Assembly: GCF_018127805.1 (NCBI RefSeq)
Contig: NZ_CP072334.1
Span: forward strand, 593,501-657,500
From: Prevotella sp. oral taxon 475
Lineage (GTDB): Bacteria > Bacteroidota > Bacteroidia > Bacteroidales > Bacteroidaceae
Length of the DNA: 64,000 nt
Direction: 5' to 3'
Shown: one piece after another, positions 46,201 through 55,300 of the stretch
Numbering within the stretch: position 1 is the first letter of the stretch
Layout: each line of letters begins with the position of its first letter
The notes under the pieces: model-generated
What the model saw: the letters and a program-made list of their open reading frames with translations, nothing else
Database searches by the model: none
What the model was told of the DNA's origin: nothing
Program-made: the position numbers and the translations under genes

Positions 46201-46798
46201 CAGTCAGCCTCTCTTCGTGGCCAAGATTTCGGATAAAGACGGGCTCAATACCACGGGCAGTAGCGTGGGACACGACCTACAACTCATTGTCGACGGTCAG
46301 ATGGCTACCACCTATAATCTCAACGATTATTTCGCTTACGACTTCGGATCGTATACCTCGGGCTCCGTCTTCTTCTCTCTGCCAGAACTCTCAGAAGGTC
46401 CGCACACCCTCACTTTCCGTGCTTGGGACGTGCAGAATAACTCTTCTTCTGCCTCGCTCCGCTTCTATGTGGTGCGTGGAATGCTCACTGGAGAGGTAGA
46501 CATCAACGCTACCGAGAATCCCACCCGCACTACCACTACCTTTATTGTGAGTCACGATATGGGCGCAACGCCCATGGATGTGGAGATAGAGGTGTTCGAC
46601 TCTTCCGGAAGGCAATTATGGACTTCTTCAGAAACCGGCGCTAGTGCCCTGGGTAGCTACACCAAAAGCTGGGACTTGACCACGGCTGATGGTAGCCGAC
46701 TACAAACTGGTATCTATCTTTATCGCGTGAAACTCGCCGCCAAAGGAGGGACGAAAACGTCGAAAGTGCGGAAATTAATCGTCCTCAACAATAAATAA
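43241..46798 (+). CDS. porU: PorU, type IX secretion sortase
   Basis: PorU is the outer-membrane sortase that removes the C-terminal signal of type IX cargo and attaches the cargo to lipid A-type LPS. The 1185-residue protein has a signal peptide (cleavage near AVAQ), a long beta-rich N-terminal part, a C25 gingipain-like peptidase domain with the His in DYAGHGRTDQ and the Cys in TASCDIMPFDG, and a C-terminal beta domain ending GIYLYRVKLAAKGG, like the type IX signal itself. porV follows. The ATG lies inside the last spacer of array B. Confidence 0.95.
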   Translation: MRKSRFHTLSIRFTLGLLLLLLGQQAVAQRFFNLTYDQVRVDSLMPHFGYSIPLQGHWQDSLYTVSIVYPDFVEMTPRDIAAYRRLSDERPPSLPVVTQRIALDRKRPALHVGFCPLVFREGKYRMLVSFMLKVEAKALKRSQRKAAATRATAASGRYAAHSVLSTGRWAKIRVSASGVYELTEALVRRAGFSDLSRVKVYGYGGNLQNETLLEADLKAYDDLHEVPTCTVGGRRLFYARGPVSWPSVTATQRIRNPYSDYGYYFLTQDDAPPQTLDETAFLASFYPAADDYHTLHEVDDFAWYQGGRNLFEDAPIAAGSSKTYTLAAPVAEAAGKMSITLSAGSSSTARVMMDGRVIGSMDIRLGSYDKGSSQTLVQSVTRFLPVNEIQVEVTGGGPVRVDHIALTCNEPRPAPNLWTDAFPVPEYVYNITPQDLHAHTAADMVIIIPTSQKLLAQAQRLQTFHEQRDGLRVRIVPADEIYNEFSSGTPDANAYRRYLKMLYDRAESSVDMPRYLLLFGDCAWDNRMRTADWRAASVDDYLLCYESENSFNEVECYVDDGFFALLDDGEGSNPQEIDQLDLAVGRFPVVSESDAKTLVDKTIAYATNRNAGAWQNTLVFMGDDGNNNLHMRDVNEVAEDVAATHPGYLVKKVMWDTYKRESSSTGYSYPEVTAVVKQYQQSGALVMDYAGHGRTDQVSHESVLRLNDFKSFSNKNLPLWVTASCDIMPFDGSVPTIGEAAILNPHGGAVAFFGTTRTVYAYYNKLINRAYLRYVLSDVGGRPVSIGEAQRLAKNLMITSGQDRTTNKLQYSLLGDPALVLNRPTARVVVDSINGLDVASHQPSLKAGSIVTVKGHVEGYPTFEGVVTATVRDKKEDITCRLNNTSKEGAETPFQYTDRLNTLYHGADSVRGGKFSFVFAVPRDIRYDSGTGLMNLYAVDNAHTVKAHGACDRFTVGGASMTHNDSIGPSIYCYLNSPAFVDGGNVNSQPLFVAKISDKDGLNTTGSSVGHDLQLIVDGQMATTYNLNDYFAYDFGSYTSGSVFFSLPELSEGPHTLTFRAWDVQNNSSSASLRFYVVRGMLTGEVDINATENPTRTTTTFIVSHDMGATPMDVEIEVFDSSGRQLWTSSETGASALGSYTKSWDLTTADGSRLQTGIYLYRVKLAAKGGTKTSKVRKLIVLNNK

Positions 46799-46930
46799 TC
46801 CCCCGCCAGCGTTTATTCTACGTCTCCGTTGAGCCACAGCGTTTTCTCGAATTCCCACGTAGAGGGATAACACTTTTGCCGATAACGAAACGATTTTAAA
46901 TCCACAAATACAACAAATCCTTTCAGATTG

Positions 46931-48106
46931 ATGAATAAAATCCAACGAATCACGATTCTTTCTCTGCTCCTTCTGTGCATCTCGACAGCCAGGGCCGACG
47001 AAGACTATAAAGTGAAACTCTTCAACCCTGTCAGAACGGCTGCCACCTCGCAGATGATCGCTCCCGATGCTCGCTCGGCAGGAATGGGCGACGTGGGTGC
47101 GGCAACAGAGGCCGACGCCGTATCACAGTATTGGAATCCCGCTAAATACCCGTTTGCCATCTCGCGTTCGGGCGTGGCCTTGAGTTATACCCCGTGGCTC
47201 CGACAGTTGGTCAACGACATTGGACTGGCCTATCTCGCCGGCTACTATCGTATAGGAGACTACAGTGCTATCTCTGGATCTGTGCGTTACTTCTCTTTGG
47301 GTGAAGTAACCACCATCACGAAAGGCGGTGGTACCGGGCTCACCATCAAACCCTACGAAATGTCTGTCGACGTAGCCTATTCGCTCATGCTCAGCGAGAA
47401 ATTCTCCATTGCTGCCGGCGTGCGTTGGATCTACTCCGACCTCACTTATAGTTACACCGACAACACCTCGCCAGGGTCGGCCTTTGCCGCTGATCTCGGG
47501 CTTTACTATCAGAACTACGTCAACCTTGGTCAGCGTGAATGTCAGTTGGGTCTTGGAATGAACATCTCTAACATTGGTAGCAAAATCTCGATGGGTAACG
47601 ATCTCCATAGCGATTTTATTCCCACCAATCTCCGTTTAGGAGCCTCGTTGATGGTGCCCATCGACGAATACAACCGATTCACCATCGCTGCAGATGCCAA
47701 CAAACTGCTCGTGCCCACCGCTCCTCACCAACGCAAAGGCGAAACCACTGAAGAATTTCAACGCCGCGAGCAGCGCGACTATTACGATATCTCCTCTATC
47801 GGCGGCATCTTCAAGAGCTTCGGCGACGCGCCGGGTGGTTTTAAAGAGGAACTGGAAGAAATCAACTACAGCCTCGGAGCCGAATACATCTATAATGACA
47901 AGTTCACCCTGCGCGCCGGATACCACCACGAGAGTGCCAATAAAGGAAATCGGAAATATTTCACGGTCGGAGCTGGCTTCCGCATGAGTGCCTTTACCCT
48001 CGACGCAGGTTATGTCATCGCCACGGCGAAAAGTAATCCGCTCGACCAGACCCTGCGTTTCACCCTCAGCTTCGATATGGACGGAATCAAAGATTTATTT
48101 AAGTAG
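46931..48106 (+). CDS. porV: PorV (LptO), type IX secretion outer-membrane protein
   Basis: PorV is a FadL-like barrel that carries cargo from the translocon to PorU. The 391-residue protein has a signal peptide (cleavage near ARA), the conserved SAGMGDVGAATEADAVSQYWNPAKYPF segment near residues 40-66, written here in part, and a barrel ending LRFTLSFDMDGIK. I chose the ATG at 46931; a TTG three bases earlier is also in frame. It lies 132 bases after porU, the order usual in Prevotella relatives. Confidence 0.94.
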   Translation: MNKIQRITILSLLLLCISTARADEDYKVKLFNPVRTAATSQMIAPDARSAGMGDVGAATEADAVSQYWNPAKYPFAISRSGVALSYTPWLRQLVNDIGLAYLAGYYRIGDYSAISGSVRYFSLGEVTTITKGGGTGLTIKPYEMSVDVAYSLMLSEKFSIAAGVRWIYSDLTYSYTDNTSPGSAFAADLGLYYQNYVNLGQRECQLGLGMNISNIGSKISMGNDLHSDFIPTNLRLGASLMVPIDEYNRFTIAADANKLLVPTAPHQRKGETTEEFQRREQRDYYDISSIGGIFKSFGDAPGGFKEELEEINYSLGAEYIYNDKFTLRAGYHHESANKGNRKYFTVGAGFRMSAFTLDAGYVIATAKSNPLDQTLRFTLSFDMDGIKDLFK

Positions 48107-48112
48107 TTGGGA

Positions 48113-48213
48113 AGTTGACAAGTTAACAAGTTAACAAGGAGTTTACCTTATTAACTCGTCAACTCACCAGGAAACCTCCTCATCAACTTGTCAACTCATC
48201 AACTCATCAACTA
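48113..48213. repeat. Short repeats of AACTCRTC / GTTGACAAG type
   Basis: The gap between porV and ispF is built of short units: GTTGACAAGTTAACAAG on the left, and TCAACTTGTCAACTCATCAA and its kin on the right, with the two sides inverted to each other. Related units lie at 35111-35142. The ispF start follows directly. Confidence 0.7.
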
Positions 48214-48218
48214 ACAAG

Positions 48219-48695
48219 ATGAATAGAATCGGATTTGGATACGATGTACACCGCCTTTCAGAAGGACGAGCCCTTTGGCTTGGTGGTATCAAGATAGAAC
48301 ACAGTGTAGGCCTGTTAGGCCACAGCGACGCCGACGTGCTCATCCACGCTATCTGCGACGCCTTGCTTGGAGCGGCCAACATGCGCGACATCGGTTATCA
48401 CTTTCCCGACACCGCGGTTGAAACGCTTGATGTAGACAGTAAAATACTGCTGAAGAAAACCATCCAGCTCATCGCCACTAAAGGCTACCGCGTGGGGAAC
48501 ATCGATGCTACTATTTGTGCCGAGCAACCCAAGATCAATCCTCACATCCCCGCCATGCAAGCATGCATGGCTGCCATTATTGGTATCAGTGAAGACGACA
48601 TCTCTATCAAAGCCACCACTTCCGAACGGATGGGCTTCGTTGGGCGCGAAGAAGGAATGGCCGCCTACGCCGTAGCTCTCATTGAGAAGGACTGA
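48219..48695 (+). CDS. ispF: 2-C-methyl-D-erythritol 2,4-cyclodiphosphate synthase
   Basis: IspF forms the cyclodiphosphate in the MEP isoprenoid pathway. The 158-residue protein has the metal ligands in GYDVHRL (Asp9, His11) and GHSDADVLIHAICDALLGAA, and a normal C-terminus (TSERMGFVGREEGMAAYAV). Length is typical. porV-ispF order is seen in related genomes without a known link in function. Confidence 0.96.
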   Translation: MNRIGFGYDVHRLSEGRALWLGGIKIEHSVGLLGHSDADVLIHAICDALLGAANMRDIGYHFPDTAVETLDVDSKILLKKTIQLIATKGYRVGNIDATICAEQPKINPHIPAMQACMAAIIGISEDDISIKATTSERMGFVGREEGMAAYAVALIEKD

Positions 48696-48750
48696 ACCGG
48701 TGGTGAAAACCATATTCAGATGCTCTTCGAGGAAAAAAAACGGTAAACAT

Positions 48751-48781
48751 TTGGTCGTAGCCTAAAAAACCGTTACCTTTG
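48751..48781 (+). promoter_or_regulatory. TTG-N20-TACCTTTG promoter of tRNA-Gln
   Basis: TTG at 48751-48753, a 20-base spacer and TACCTTTG at 48774-48781 lie 10 bases before the tRNA. Confidence 0.75.
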
Positions 48782-48791
48782 CAACCGCAAT

Positions 48792-48862
48792 TGTCCCATG
48801 GTGTAATGGTAGCACTACAGTTTTTGGTTCTGTCAGTGGTGGTTCGAATCCATCTGGGACAA
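48792..48862 (+). tRNA. tRNA-Gln (TTG anticodon)
   Basis: The acceptor arms TGTCCCA (48792-48798) and TGGGACA (48855-48861) pair fully, with A as the discriminator. The anticodon loop is TTTTGGT with TTG in the middle, and the T arm has GGTTCGAATCC. The CCA end is not encoded. Confidence 0.93.
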
Positions 48863-48868
48863 CTTAAA

Positions 48869-48907
48869 AGAGGAATCCAACTTGAAAGAGGATTTCTCTT
48901 TTTTTTA
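48869..48907 (+). terminator. Terminator after tRNA-Gln
   Basis: GAGGAATCC and GGATTTCTC form a 9-bp stem with one G-T pair around a 12-base loop, followed by a run of eight or more T. Confidence 0.85.
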
Positions 48908-49052
48908 TGTCTTCACATCACATCTCTCATACTGCTCGTTTCGCATTGAGCATGGAAAAATAGAGGTCGTTAAAACATCGACCGTTTTCTTAATAAGGAT
49001 TAATAAACGGGGAAGACAAACAAGCTTGTGTTAACATTCCGTGGAAACCATT

Positions 49053-49060
49053 TATCTTTG
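49053..49060 (+). promoter_or_regulatory. TATCTTTG promoter element of the 49099-50247 unit
   Basis: TATCTTTG followed by C lies 38 bases before the ATG at 49099. The best TTG lies 24 bases upstream, which is longer than usual. Confidence 0.5.
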
Positions 49061-49098
49061 CACCGATAAAATCGTTCAACAAATATTAAAAAGAGAGT

Positions 49099-49572
49099 AT
49101 GAAGAGAATTAGACTCATCAAAATCCCCATTTTGCTAACATTACTTTTAGGATTGCCTATGGCAACTTATGCCAAGGTGAAAATACCCGTCGGAACGCGC
49201 GAGGTGATCAAAGTGGTGTATGAGATTCCTAAGAAAGACAGTATCGAAGTAGACGGCAAACTGCTTGATCTGGCACGTTTTCACAAAGAATTCAACATCG
49301 CCTACATTTTGCCCCTATGGATTGAAGAGGAGCCTAAACTGGTATTGTACGACGCGAAGAGCGAAACCTACTATGAGACCGACACACCCAAAGCGCGGAC
49401 TTTTATTAAGGAATATCTCAAGGCGAAAAACCTTGACGAGGCCGACCTACTTCAATTACCTTTCTACACGCGTTACGGTGGCAAGATCGTAGTCCTGCTC
49501 ATTATCGGTTTGATGATATGGGGTGCTATCCCTTCAAGAAAAGACGACACAATTCAACCCACTAAATTATAA
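49099..49572 (+). CDS. Membrane-anchored protein, unknown (157 residues)
   Basis: I recognise no family. The protein has a signal peptide (to about residue 25, ATYAK), a small soluble domain with acidic and aromatic residues (KEFNIAYILPLWIEEEPKLVLYD, written in part) and one C-terminal membrane segment (GKIVVLLIIGLMIWGAIPS). It would face the periplasm. The next gene starts 3 bases after the stop, so they form a unit. Confidence 0.75.
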   Translation: MKRIRLIKIPILLTLLLGLPMATYAKVKIPVGTREVIKVVYEIPKKDSIEVDGKLLDLARFHKEFNIAYILPLWIEEEPKLVLYDAKSETYYETDTPKARTFIKEYLKAKNLDEADLLQLPFYTRYGGKIVVLLIIGLMIWGAIPSRKDDTIQPTKL

Positions 49573-49575
49573 ACA

Positions 49576-50247
49576 ATGGAACCCAAGAACATGATTCTTA
49601 TGGCGGTGATTGTCATCGCCGGACTGGTGATCAGTCAGATCTACAAGCGTAAAGTTACCAAGAAAGCCCTTGAGCGTTCGAAGGCAGAAGAAGCTGCGCG
49701 TAATTTTAGCGATAGCGATATCGAAGTACTCTACAAAAGCGATTTCGCCGAGTGTATTAAGCACTTGGAGGGCAAGAAAGTGCTGGCAGCCAACTACGTT
49801 TATCATCTTCCTGACGCAAAAGAGCACATGAAGACGGCCGGAAAAGATGTCCTCAAGAGTGCGCTCACCCTCGGGACGGTGAAGTTTACGACGGTGCAGG
49901 TGCCCGTCCCGTTGCTCCTTACCGAGGACGGACTGCATATCTTCCAACTCAATACTGAAGAGAAGGTGACCAAACATATGCTTTTCGGCAACGATCGTCT
50001 ATCGCAGGCCACCATCCGAAAGGAAAACGAGACACGCATCCCCACCGAACTGGGCGATGCTGCCGATTTCTTCACGCTTTCCATTCCCAGCGATGAGGGC
50101 ATGCGCGAACTCTATCTCTGCTCGGTGCTCTATCCTACGCAGACGAAGTTTCTTACCTACAATCCCTATCGTCGCCTCTTGGCTTATGCCACAGGCAAGC
50201 ATTTCTTCAAGGTTTTGGCCGAGAAGTTCCCCAATTTGGCGGCTTAA
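49576..50247 (+). CDS. Membrane-anchored protein, unknown (223 residues)
   Basis: The protein starts with a membrane segment (MILMAVIVIAGLVISQIY) followed by a basic, helical stretch (KRKVTKKALERSKAEEAARN) and a soluble domain of about 170 residues, mixed alpha/beta. I see no catalytic motif. The topology suggests an inner-membrane protein with a cytoplasmic domain. It pairs with the gene at 49099 and ends at a strong terminator. Confidence 0.75.
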   Translation: MEPKNMILMAVIVIAGLVISQIYKRKVTKKALERSKAEEAARNFSDSDIEVLYKSDFAECIKHLEGKKVLAANYVYHLPDAKEHMKTAGKDVLKSALTLGTVKFTTVQVPVPLLLTEDGLHIFQLNTEEKVTKHMLFGNDRLSQATIRKENETRIPTELGDAADFFTLSIPSDEGMRELYLCSVLYPTQTKFLTYNPYRRLLAYATGKHFFKVLAEKFPNLAA

Positions 50248-50270
50248 CAAACAGTCTTTTACAGATTCCT

Positions 50271-50305
50271 CCCCGCTGTTCTCCATCGAACGGCGGGGAT
50301 TTTTG
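50271..50305 (+). terminator. Terminator after the 49099-50247 unit
   Basis: CCCCGCTGTTC (50271-50281) pairs with GAACGGCGGGG (50288-50298) through 11 bp with one G-T pair, followed by ATTTTTGTTTT. Confidence 0.9.
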
Positions 50306-50493
50306 TTTTCGATCCAACAAAACGCAAGAAAATAAGGAAATAAAATTTATTCTCAACGCAGACACTAAAAAGGTCTGTGCAGGAATTTTTTTTGCTCTCC
50401 AAACTGCGGTAGTTTGTGAGGTACAATAGATAGACTTTTACAGAAGTGTTATCAATGAGGGTATGATAGAGATAGGGGAGGGGAGAAGGACGG

Positions 50494-50535
50494 AAAAAGC
50501 CGGCTCTTATGCTTGATAGAAGCTAAGAGCCGGCT
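50494..50535 (-). terminator. Terminator after the SusC/SusD pair (minus strand)
   Basis: AGCCGGCTCTTA (50498-50509) and TAAGAGCCGGCT (50524-50535) form a perfect 12-bp stem. On the minus strand it is followed by TTTTTCC. A second hairpin, CCGAGG with CCTCGG, lies nearer to the SusD stop at about 50546-50562. Confidence 0.85.
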
Positions 50536-50582
50536 AATGGTAGTACCGAGGAAAGACCTCGGACAGTTTTGGGAGGTGGAGG

Positions 50583-52358
50583 CTACCAACCTGGATTTTG
50601 TGTCAGGGTGTAGCCGTTTTGTTCGTAGAGAGTGAGTTGATCTACGGGGATGGGATAGAGATAGTCTTTCGTCTTATAGGTACGCAGGAGCGTGGTTTTA
50701 GTGATGGGGAGAATATAGCCGGAAGTTCCTGGCCGGTCGAGAATGAGTTTGTCGAGCGAGGCGAGGGTGATAGGCTTGGTATGATGGGCGTTATACCAGG
50801 CTACGTATCGGGTTTTGTCGATCCAGGCACCTCGGTTGAGCTTGGTGTTGATGGTCATATCGGCGTAGTCCAGTTTTTTCCAGCGGCGCAGGTCGTCGAA
50901 GCGGATGCCTTCGTAGGCAAGTTCGATGCGTCGTTCGCGGCGAATCTCCCACAGTATCGACGGCACATCGCTATCCCGAGTGGGATCGTTGAGGATGACA
51001 CCGTTCACTTGCAGATCGTTGCCCGATAGGGTGAGGTGGGGCATAGCCGTGCTTGGTCGGTCGCGGATAAGGTTGATAGTTTTGTCGAAGTCGGCTTGTG
51101 TGAGGGTATAGGCACCGAGGGTGGCGAGCTCAGCAGCAGCTTCAATGTAATTCATCAACACTTCGTTGAGCTTCATCACAGGCGCATCGGTGATGCAGGT
51201 CGTGCTTCGACCTCCGGGAAGGTTTTTAAGGGTCTCGTTAACAAAGCGATTAGCAAAGTAGCCCGAGATGGCATAGACGGCGGCTACGCCTGTAAGTTGT
51301 AGCTCGGTGGTGTCGATATGAGCGTAGAGACGTGGGTCGCGGTCGGCGATTTCGTCGTAGAACCACTGGTCGCCTTTGTACTGGGTATTGCCAGCTTGGG
51401 CGATGGGCAGTCCGTTCTTGGTGAGGTAACTGTCGATGAGTGATTTGGAAGGACTGGCGTTCTCAGCTTCCGTGTTCTGGAAGGTCATGAGGCTGTGGGT
51501 CACTTCTCCATCTACGTAGGAGCGATAGAGGATGATTTCGGGGTTACCGGCCAAGTCAAGTGATGTGGTCAAGGCTTTGTAGTTGCTGCACAAGCTGTAT
51601 TTACCGCTGTTGATGATGTATTCGGCATATTCTTTGGCAGCTTTGAGGTATTTCGTGGCTGCTACGGTGTTGGCGGAATGGTATTTTTGCCAGGTCCCTT
51701 CGAAGAGCAGCAAGCGCGTAGCGTAGGCGTAGACAACATCGCGATTAATGGTGAGGCCATTCTCGCCGTCGGCAATTCGGACGTTGGCCATAGCGTATTT
51801 AAGGTCGGCCAGGACGCTATCCATTACTTCGATGCGAGGTGTACGGGCTTTATAAAGCGTTTGTCGGTCTTTGGCATCGATGGGTGCGTTGTAGTAAGGC
51901 ACGTCTCCGAAGCGCGAAACGAGCTTGGCGTACTCTAAGGCGCGGAGGAAACGGGTTACGCCGAGCCAGTGTTTCCGGGCCTCGTCTTCCATGTGGTTTT
52001 TGCTGATACGGTCGATCATGACGTTGATGACGTGCACGTCGTCGAAGCTCCACTTGGATTTGCTTTGCACTGCGGGGGCCACTTTGGTGAAGAAGGTGGC
52101 CTTTTGCTGGGCGTTGTCGTCGGTCCAGTCGGCGATGTCGGTTTCTGCGAACCAGTCGGAGCGGTTCCATCCCGATCGGTAGCCCGGGAAATAGGTGGGG
52201 TAGAGGTTGTAGACAGAGTGCCGGACGCTGGTTTCCGACGACCAGAAAGCGTCTTTGTCTTCTGCCCGGTCGAGTGGGTTGCGTGTGAGGAAGTCGTTGC
52301 AGGACACCAATGTCAATGCGGCCAAGGCCATGCTGATGCCTAATATCTTGTGTTTCAT
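50583..52358 (-). CDS. SusD/RagB family lipoprotein
   Basis: The 591-residue protein has a lipoprotein signal (TLVSC, Cys20), followed by NDFLTRNPLDRAEDKDAFW, the usual SusD start. Later marks are RFLRALEYAKLVSRFGDVPYY, in the place of the SusD core helix, and the C-terminal EIRRERRIELAYEGIRFDDLRRW. It should bind substrate above the SusC barrel encoded 20 bases upstream. No enzyme gene is next to the pair, so the substrate is open. Confidence 0.94.
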   Translation of the reverse strand: MKHKILGISMALAALTLVSCNDFLTRNPLDRAEDKDAFWSSETSVRHSVYNLYPTYFPGYRSGWNRSDWFAETDIADWTDDNAQQKATFFTKVAPAVQSKSKWSFDDVHVINVMIDRISKNHMEDEARKHWLGVTRFLRALEYAKLVSRFGDVPYYNAPIDAKDRQTLYKARTPRIEVMDSVLADLKYAMANVRIADGENGLTINRDVVYAYATRLLLFEGTWQKYHSANTVAATKYLKAAKEYAEYIINSGKYSLCSNYKALTTSLDLAGNPEIILYRSYVDGEVTHSLMTFQNTEAENASPSKSLIDSYLTKNGLPIAQAGNTQYKGDQWFYDEIADRDPRLYAHIDTTELQLTGVAAVYAISGYFANRFVNETLKNLPGGRSTTCITDAPVMKLNEVLMNYIEAAAELATLGAYTLTQADFDKTINLIRDRPSTAMPHLTLSGNDLQVNGVILNDPTRDSDVPSILWEIRRERRIELAYEGIRFDDLRRWKKLDYADMTINTKLNRGAWIDKTRYVAWYNAHHTKPITLASLDKLILDRPGTSGYILPITKTTLLRTYKTKDYLYPIPVDQLTLYEQNGYTLTQNPGW

Positions 52359-52378
52359 AATTGTATCGTTTTTAATTG

Positions 52379-55300
52379 TTAGAATACGGCTTGAACGCCA
52401 AACGAAAGTGTGCGCGAGAAAGGATAGCTGCGGCCAAACGACCAGGAAGCTTCTTTCTTGAAGTCGCTCCGATAGGTAGTTGTCTCGGGGTCGATGGGGA
52501 GGTTGAGACTATCGAACTCGAAGAGGTTTTCTGCACTGAAGTAGATGCGGAAACTCTGTAAGCAGATTTTCTTCACGATGTCATTGGGCAGCGTATAGCC
52601 CAAGGTGAGGTTCTTGCAGCGCAGATAAGCCATGTTGGCCAGGTAGCGTGTTTGGCGCAAGAAGTTCTTTGCGTTACTGTTCCAGGCCATGTTGGCGGGC
52701 CGGGGATAGAAAGCTCCGGTGTTGGTAGGTGTCCAATAGTCCATCTGATGTTCAAAGGCGGCGTCCATATAGCCCGAGCCTCCGGAGGGGATGGCTAAAG
52801 AACCCACGGCCCAGAAGTCACGTTTGCCCACGCCTTGGAAGAAAGCACTGAAGTCGAAACCTTTGTAGGTGGCACCGAGAGTGAAGCTGTATTCGTAGTT
52901 GGGCAGGTAGTTGCCAATCACTTTCTGGTCGCCCGGATGTTCGACGGTGTTCTTTCCGTAGGTAATCTTGCCGTCTCCGTCGAGGTCTTTGTATTTCACG
53001 TCGCCCGGACCGAACTTGAATGCGCCCGATTCGTAGAGAGCTTGTGAGGGGATACCGTCTTTAAGAGTGCCGTCGGGTTTGAAGTCGTCGGCCTGAAAGA
53101 GGCGATCGGTTTCATATCCCCAGATCTCTCCGAGGCGTTTGCCTTTGTAGTTACCGTCGATGTCGCGCGATTGCGAGTTGAACTTCGTAATCTTTTCCGT
53201 AACGTGAGAGAAACTGGCGGCGAGCGATACGCCCAGTCCGTTGTTGAATTGGTGCTGATAAGTGATGCCCAGTTCGAGGCCGGTGCCGGTGAGTTCGCCA
53301 AAGTTGATTTTGGGAGCCTTGGCTCCGAAGGTAGAAGGAAGCGTCTCTCCGTTGGTGTGCATGTCGGAAGTGACGCGGCGATACCAGTCGAAGGTGAAGT
53401 TGAGCTCATTGTTAAAGAAGCCAGCCTCTAAACCCAGGTCGATGGTAGAGACGCGTTCCCAGGTCAGACTGCCTGAGTGGATCGTGGGCGACTTCAGTCC
53501 CAGCACCTCTTTTCCACCTACTACCCAGTCGGAAGCTGTCGATGTGATGGTCGAAAGGTAAGAGTAGGCCTCTACGTCCTGGTTTCCTATCGTTCCCCAC
53601 GAGCCTCTCAGCTTTAGATTGGAGAGGGCTGGCTTGGCCCAGGCAAAGAATTTCTCTTCTGAAGCACGCCAACCGGCGGAGAAAGAGGGGAAGAAGGCGA
53701 ACTTCTTACCAGTGGGGAAGTTGGACGAACCGTCGTAACGGGCGTTGAACTCGAAGAGATAGCGTTGCAAGAAGTCGTAGTTCACACGACCGAAGAAGCC
53801 TGCAGCAGCAAAGTCTTTATGGAAGCTGTCGTCGCTGTCGAAGGCATATTGGTCGCCTCCGGTCATAGCAATCTCGGTCAGCGAAGTGTTGAAGAGCCCT
53901 CTACGCTCGGAGTAGTGGCCCAGTCCTTCGCGTGTTTCTGCGTCGAAACCGGCCATTAATTTCAGAGCGTGATCTTTGTTGATGTTCATGTTATAGGTGG
54001 CATAACCCTTGAAAATGTTTTGCAACGTGTAGCGACTGATCTGCACCACACGATCATGCGTTGTGCCATAGATGCTTTGATAGCTGCTGAAGGGGGCTGT
54101 GGCAAACATGTTATAGGCCATCACCGTTCCTCCGTTGCGTTTCTTGGCATCGTTGCTATAAGAGAAGGTGTAGTCGAAGTTCACCGTGAGGTTCTTCAAC
54201 GGTGTGATTTCCGTTCCCACATTGGCACGCACATAGGTGGTGGCGAGACTCTCGCGATTGCCGTTTTTGATGTCGGTCACGGCCGAACGGAACGGTTTTC
54301 CCTGATAGTCGGCATACGGATACCAGCGAGGCCAGCGCAGCAGATAGAACCAAGCATCATACTGACCCGAGGTGAATCGATAGGGTTCGTCGTGGTTGGT
54401 GCGGGTGAGAAGCACGTTTGTGCGCACCTTCCACCAGTCTGTGATGGCCGTTGTGATGTTGCTGTGCAGCGTATAACGGTCATATTGATCGGTGTTGAAC
54501 TTCATCACACCGCTCTGGGTGAGATAGCTCAGGCTGATGTTATACGTCGTGCGTTTGTTACCACCCGTTACCGAGAGGTTATGGTTCTGTTGCGGTGTCC
54601 ATTTGCGGGTGAACTCTTTGATGGGGTCGAACGAACGGTAGAAATACGTCTTACCGTTTTTCAGCTCGAAGTCGCGTCCTTGCTGCATTTCTCCCAGTTC
54701 GGCTTGCGACATTCCGCCATATTTCTCTTCCCATTTCTTGATGTTGGCCACGGCATCCGCATCGATGGTGTAGCCGATATTGCTCTTTTGCGACACGCCT
54801 TCGCGTTGCATAATCTGCCAGATAAAGTCGGCATTAGCCGATGCTGAGGCCACTTTGGGGAGCTTGGTGGGGGTGTTCCAAGCAAAATTGTTCGAGTAGG
54901 ATACGCGCACTTTGTCGTTCTTGGCTCCCTGCTTGGTGGTGATCAGAATCACGCCCCATGCGGCACGAGTTCCGTAAATAGAGGCCGACGCCGCATCTTT
55001 GAGCACCGAAATCGTCTCGATGTCGTCGGGATTGACGAGATTCAGACTGGGCACTTCGACGTTGTCTACCAAAATGAGCGGGGCCGTTCCGCCCTCTGCG
55101 CTGAGCGAACCCACAGAACCGCGCAGCTTCACAGACGATTCCGTGCCCACGCCGCCAATGCGATTGGTAATGGTCAGACCCGGGGTGATGCCCTGTAAGG
55201 CCTTGGCTACGTCGGTGATAGGTCGGCTGGCGATGGCTTCTTCGACGTTGACGTTGGCCACGGCACCGGTCAAATTCACCTTCTTTTGTGTACCATAACC

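Noticed and set aside
44864..46273. Long open frame (469 codons) on the minus strand opposite porU
   Set aside because: It is antisense to porU, and the product has no motif or signal and no promoter of its own.
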